7,355 nucleotides of DNA from positions 1 through 7,355 of the forward strand of contig JBBDST010000023.1 in NCBI GenBank assembly GCA_040904765.1, in the 5' to 3' direction. Source of the stretch: JBBDST01 sp040904765. GTDB taxonomy: Bacteria > Actinomycetota > Nitriliruptoria > Nitriliruptorales > Nitriliruptoraceae. The position numbers and the translations under genes were made by a program. This document shows, in pieces, positions 5,496 to 7,355 of the stretch. Each line of letters starts with the position of its first letter. Positions within the stretch are counted from its first letter, which is position 1. The notes beneath the pieces are model-generated. The model saw only the letters and a program-made list of their open reading frames with translations, searched no databases and was not told the origin of the DNA.

Positions 5496-5916
5496 AACCG
5501 GCGGCGCACTGCGTCGCGGTCACCTGCGCCTGGCTAGCACGTTGCTCGTCGGTCCACCAAGTGGTGACATAGGTCAGAATCGCTTCGATCTCAGCATCGG
5601 TCAGCTTGCCGCGGAACGCCGGCATGACCTCATTGCCGGTCGCGCCCTGACGTGGTGGGAGCCCGTCAAGCACGATATCGGCAAGCAAACAGTCGCCGTG
5701 ATGCCAGGTATGGCCTTGGGCGTTGTGGCGGGGCGGAATGTCACTGATCTGCCCTCCAGTCGGACCCCCGTGGCACCGCACGCAGGACGCCGCGTACAGC
5801 CGCTCGCCGCGAGCGATGACCTCCGGGTCCGGATTGAACCCGCCGCATGCCGCAACAACGATCGCGATGGTGGCCGCTACCGCAAGGACACGCACATGTC
5901 GTCTACTCGATTTCAC
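5494..5916 (-). CDS. Lipoprotein cytochrome c, single haem
   Basis: This protein has 140 residues. A basic N-terminus (KSSRRHVR) and hydrophobic stretch (about 10-22) end in the lipobox V-A-A-Cys24, so it should be lipid-anchored outside the cytoplasmic membrane. The haem site is Cys45-V-R-Cys48-His49, after the usual helix (EVIARGERLYAASC). Met98 in E-V-M-P-A-F is the likely sixth ligand, and LTDAEIEAILTYVTTWW is the C-terminal helix. A His-rich loop (HNAQGHTWHHGDC, 64-76, with an extra Cys76) is unusual. The likely role is electron transfer, perhaps with the cupredoxin or a copper oxidase; the partner is inferred. The start is GTG 5916 without a clear ribosome site. It is the only minus-strand gene in the right part and is divergent from the CsoR-family gene. 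Confidence 0.9.
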   Translation of the reverse strand: MKSSRRHVRVLAVAATIAIVVAACGGFNPDPEVIARGERLYAASCVRCHGGPTGGQISDIPPRHNAQGHTWHHGDCLLADIVLDGLPPRQGATGNEVMPAFRGKLTDAEIEAILTYVTTWWTDEQRASQAQVTATQCAAG

Positions 5917-5964
5917 ACCAGCAGATTAGAGGGACACAACTGTCCAACCAATTCCACGCTGACC

Positions 5965-6002
5965 TTGATGAAAACTTGACCGATCCCGACCCCGGGCTTG
6001 AC
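5965..6002 (+). promoter_or_regulatory. TTGAC-type repeat cluster between the cytochrome and repressor genes
   Basis: TTGAT (5965-5969) and TTGAC (5976-5980) are 11 bp apart. A further TTGAC (5998-6002) lies 22 bp after the second box, with CCGAC between. The first pair follows the same pattern as the sites at 3484, 4410 and 6832 but is weaker. Confidence 0.35.
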
Positions 6003-6122
6003 GGGCCACGGTGACGCTCCTAGTAATGTTTCCAGACAGACACTTGATGACCGACGTGAACCTCCTTTCCACCGTCACCTTGGTGCGCCTTTGACCGGCG
6101 CGCATCGAAGGTCAAGCCAGGG

Positions 6123-6139
6123 CCCGCATCAGATGCGGG
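6123..6139. promoter_or_regulatory. Perfect 17-bp palindrome, candidate operator
   Basis: CCCGCATC (6123-6130), one central A, and GATGCGGG (6132-6139) form a perfect dyad. The motif TGCGGGATGCGG that overlaps its right arm (6134-6145) recurs at 4368-4379, upstream of the pseudogene. It is a good candidate site for a dimeric or tetrameric regulator, possibly the nearby CsoR-family protein. Confidence 0.5.
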
Positions 6140-6224
6140 ATGCGGATCGTTCCGTCGAGGAGTTGCACGACCAGATCGCGACCGTCCGTGCCGCTTTGCG
6201 GAGTGGCGCCCGCGCGATCGTGCA

Positions 6225-6251
6225 CTGCACGGCCGAAGCACGGCCGTGCAG
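6225..6251 (+). repeat. 11-bp stem hairpin in the repressor leader
   Basis: CTGCACGGCCG (6225-6235) and CGGCCGTGCAG (6241-6251) are perfectly complementary around the loop AAGCA. No T-run follows. It is GC-rich and would be very stable in a leader RNA. Confidence 0.6.
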
Positions 6252-6290
6252 ACCGCTGCGCAGCCCCCTGATCCTGCACGTTAGGTCACA

Positions 6291-6325
6291 CGATGGCGGG
6301 GTACTCCTAGCGCACCCCACCATCG
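6291..6325 (+). promoter_or_regulatory. Quasi-palindrome reaching the repressor's ribosome site
   Basis: CGATGGCGGGGT (6291-6302) pairs with ACCCCACCATCG (6314-6325) at eleven of twelve positions around an 11-base centre. Its right end touches the GGAG (6325-6328) that lies five bases before ATG 6334. GGGGT/ACCCC arms recall the G/C-tract operators of CsoR/RcnR-type repressors, so autoregulation is plausible. As RNA it could also mask the ribosome site. Confidence 0.5.
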
Positions 6326-6333
6326 GAGTCGCG

Positions 6334-6707
6334 ATGAGCACGATGCTCAAGCAGTGCCCGACTTATGACCGTGTGGCCTATCCTGCCAAATTGGACGATT
6401 CTCGCCGCAAGATCAACAACCGGCTCAAGACTGCCCGCGGCCATCTCGACGGGATCATCCGCATGGTCGAAGACGATACCTGGTGCCCCGACATCATGAA
6501 GCAGCTCGCCGCCGTGCAAGGCATGTTCGAGGCCACCAGCCGTGAAGTGTTCCGCAACATCTGGAAAGCCACGTTGCCGATGCCATCCGAGCCGGACGTG
6601 GCGATGAGATTGTCGACGAACTCAGGGAAACGCTGAAGTACAAAAAGTGTGTCCTGCGCCCTATTCCGTCCGACCTTGACGACCAGGCGACCGACAGCCC
6701 TGCGTGA
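6334..6707 (+). CDS. CsoR/RcnR-family metal-sensing repressor, frameshifted
   Basis: The protein restores to 124 residues. The family's helical core is clear: KINNRLKTARGHLDGIIRMVE, then D-D-T-W-Cys51-P-D-I-M-K-Q-L-A-A-V-Q-G. In the raw frame the match stops after F-R-N75 and the frame ends at 6636 as a 100-residue product. Reading from CAT 6558-6560 restores HLESHVADAIRAGRGDEIVDELRETLKYKK and runs to TGA 6705-6707. One C missing from an expected AAC-CAT explains this. The restored ligand set is Cys51, His76 and His80, i.e. C-H-H as in nickel/cobalt RcnR rather than the C-H-C of copper CsoR. The expected role is a cytoplasmic DNA-binding repressor released by metal. GGAG, five bases before ATG 6334, supports the start. 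The shift is either a sequencing error or a real loss. Confidence 0.82.
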
Positions 6708-6945
6708 ATCTGGTGAACTTCGCTTTCCTTTAGCCCAAGGGGAATGATCCGTGTAACGGGCCGCCTCCTGACTCGATGACCGCCTTTCGATTACAGGATC
6801 TGGTCACCATGCGTCTAGCTAAAGCAGAAACTTGACGCGTTCTTGACCGTCGCTTGCCAAAGCCAACACCTCTGCGGGGCATCGTGTAGATACCGACAAC
6901 GAGGTGAATCCGTGACCCAACGCTTGCAGGCGCAAACCCGACCCT
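6682..6945 (+). repeat. Source copy of the duplicated csoR-tail to PCYCGC-start segment
   Basis: This is the counterpart of 4258-4509. It spans the last codons of the CsoR-family gene, the 204-base gap and the first codons of the PCYCGC gene. The best conserved part is from the TTGAC pair to CGCAAACCCGAC. Confidence 0.6.
6832..6847 (+). promoter_or_regulatory. TTGAC direct repeat, copy B, upstream of the PCYCGC gene
   Basis: TTGAC at 6832-6836 and 6843-6847 are 11 bp apart, in CTTGACGCGTTCTTGACC. Downstream lie CACCTC (6867-6872) and its complement GAGGTG (6901-6906), the latter being the ribosome site, with a TGTAGAT (6885-6891) -10-like sequence between them. Confidence 0.5.
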
Positions 6946-7355
6946 GGTCGGTGCTGGTGCTCGCGATGATCTTGCTGGCATACGCAGTCTGGTTGCTTAC
7001 CGGCACGGGAGGGCCCGACTCGGCGGCGCCCAATACGACCGGCGAAACGCCCGCGATGCTCGCCGTCGCACCCGGTGGCACGGTCGAACTTGCGGCGCTT
7101 CCCGCCGAACACCAGATGATGTACCGCGCGGCCGCCGCCGACCCCGAGGCGTTCCAAGCGGTCGCCTGCTACTGCGGCTGCGAAGAATTTTTAGACCACC
7201 GCCACCTTCTTGACTGCTTTGAGCGACCCGACGGCGGTTGGGAACGCCACGCGACCGGCTGTGCCGTGTGTCTGGTCGAGGCCCGCGACGTTGTCGAAAT
7301 GCGTGCCGACGGGACACCGATCGCCGAGATCATCCAACAGATCGACGACCGGTAT
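6912..7355 (+). CDS. PCYCGC-motif protein, membrane-anchored (partial at right edge)
   Basis: The frame starts at GTG 6912 and stays open for 148 codons to the last base of the window. One membrane helix (about 13-29, WSVLVLAMILLAYAVWLL) acts as signal or anchor. A linker follows, then the Cys-rich domain: A-Cys86-Y-Cys88-G-Cys90, H-R-H98-L-L-D-Cys102-F, H113-A-T-G-Cys117-A-V-Cys120-L. This is the PCYCGC family pattern, with Ala in place of the leading Pro. The C-terminus (EIIQQIDDRY) is near the family's usual end, so little is likely missing. The function of the family is not established; the Cys/His cluster suggests metal binding outside the membrane, and the repressor directly upstream supports a metal link. 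GAGGTG, five bases before GTG, decides the start. Confidence 0.87.
   Translation, partial: MTQRLQAQTRPWSVLVLAMILLAYAVWLLTGTGGPDSAAPNTTGETPAMLAVAPGGTVELAALPAEHQMMYRAAAADPEAFQAVACYCGCEEFLDHRHLLDCFERPDGGWERHATGCAVCLVEARDVVEMRADGTPIAEIIQQIDDRY

Larger units (their letters stand above)
5917..6333. other. Regulatory intergenic region before the CsoR-family gene
   Basis: This 417-base gap lies between the divergent cytochrome and repressor genes. The frame of the repressor happens to stay open back to TTG 5998, but the translated part has no family match and a good ribosome site lies at 6325-6328. I therefore treat it as non-coding. It holds a TTGAC-type repeat cluster (5965-6002), a 17-bp palindrome (6123-6139), a hairpin (6225-6251) and a quasi-palindrome (6291-6325). 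A decayed coding remnant cannot be ruled out for 6132-6230, where S-V-E-E-L-H-D-Q-I-A-T-V-R-A-A-L-R looks helical. Confidence 0.55.

Noticed and set aside
5410..5541. Plus-strand coding-like stretch (ITVTEADWEGLTAINRRR)
   Set aside because: No start or domain, and it overlaps the end of the well-supported cytochrome gene.
5998..6333. N-terminal extension of the CsoR-family protein
   Set aside because: The frame is open, but the family starts near its core helix, a good GGAG precedes ATG 6334, and the upstream part is full of palindromes.

Overview
The window looks like a chromosomal stretch from a fairly GC-rich bacterium, probably an actinomycete-type lineage. The support is indirect: several GTG starts, clear Shine-Dalgarno sites on many genes, and protein types common in actinobacterial copper and redox neighbourhoods (three-helix DUF305 protein, SHOCT plus cupredoxin protein, CsoR-family repressor, PCYCGC-motif protein). 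I cannot place it more precisely. Codon use looks uniform across the real genes. The gaps between genes are long and rich in inverted repeats.

Left part (1-2248): a minus-strand AhpD/carboxymuconolactone-decarboxylase-like gene enters from the left edge. Its reading frame is interrupted by one TGA exactly at the second position of the redox motif, giving C-D-Y-[TGA]-L-T-S-H in place of C-x-x-C-x3-H. A two-tier hairpin with a G in its apical loop follows directly, as expected for a bacterial SECIS. I read it as a selenoprotein. A peroxiredoxin-like gene with a CxxC motif (1208-1690) is transcribed away from it, and a small cupin gene (1853-2248) converges on the peroxiredoxin.

Middle and right part (2882-7355): this appears to be a metal (copper-type) handling and stress island. 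In order it holds a membrane DUF305 protein, a membrane-anchored cupredoxin, a decayed chimeric pseudogene, a universal stress protein, a lipoprotein cytochrome c on the minus strand, a CsoR-family repressor with a one-base frameshift, and a PCYCGC-motif protein that runs off the right edge and begins at GTG 6912.

The right-hand genes are tied together by DNA signals as well as by theme. A direct repeat of TTGAC boxes exactly 11 bp apart lies upstream of the cupredoxin gene, of the pseudogene and of the PCYCGC gene, with a weaker version between the cytochrome and CsoR genes. The pseudogene begins with a copy of the csoR-tail/PCYCGC-promoter segment and then switches to a cupredoxin-gene copy carrying a frameshift and stop codons, so it records an old duplication and recombination event. 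The repressor's leader holds a 17-bp perfect palindrome and two strong hairpins, one of them reaching the ribosome binding site.
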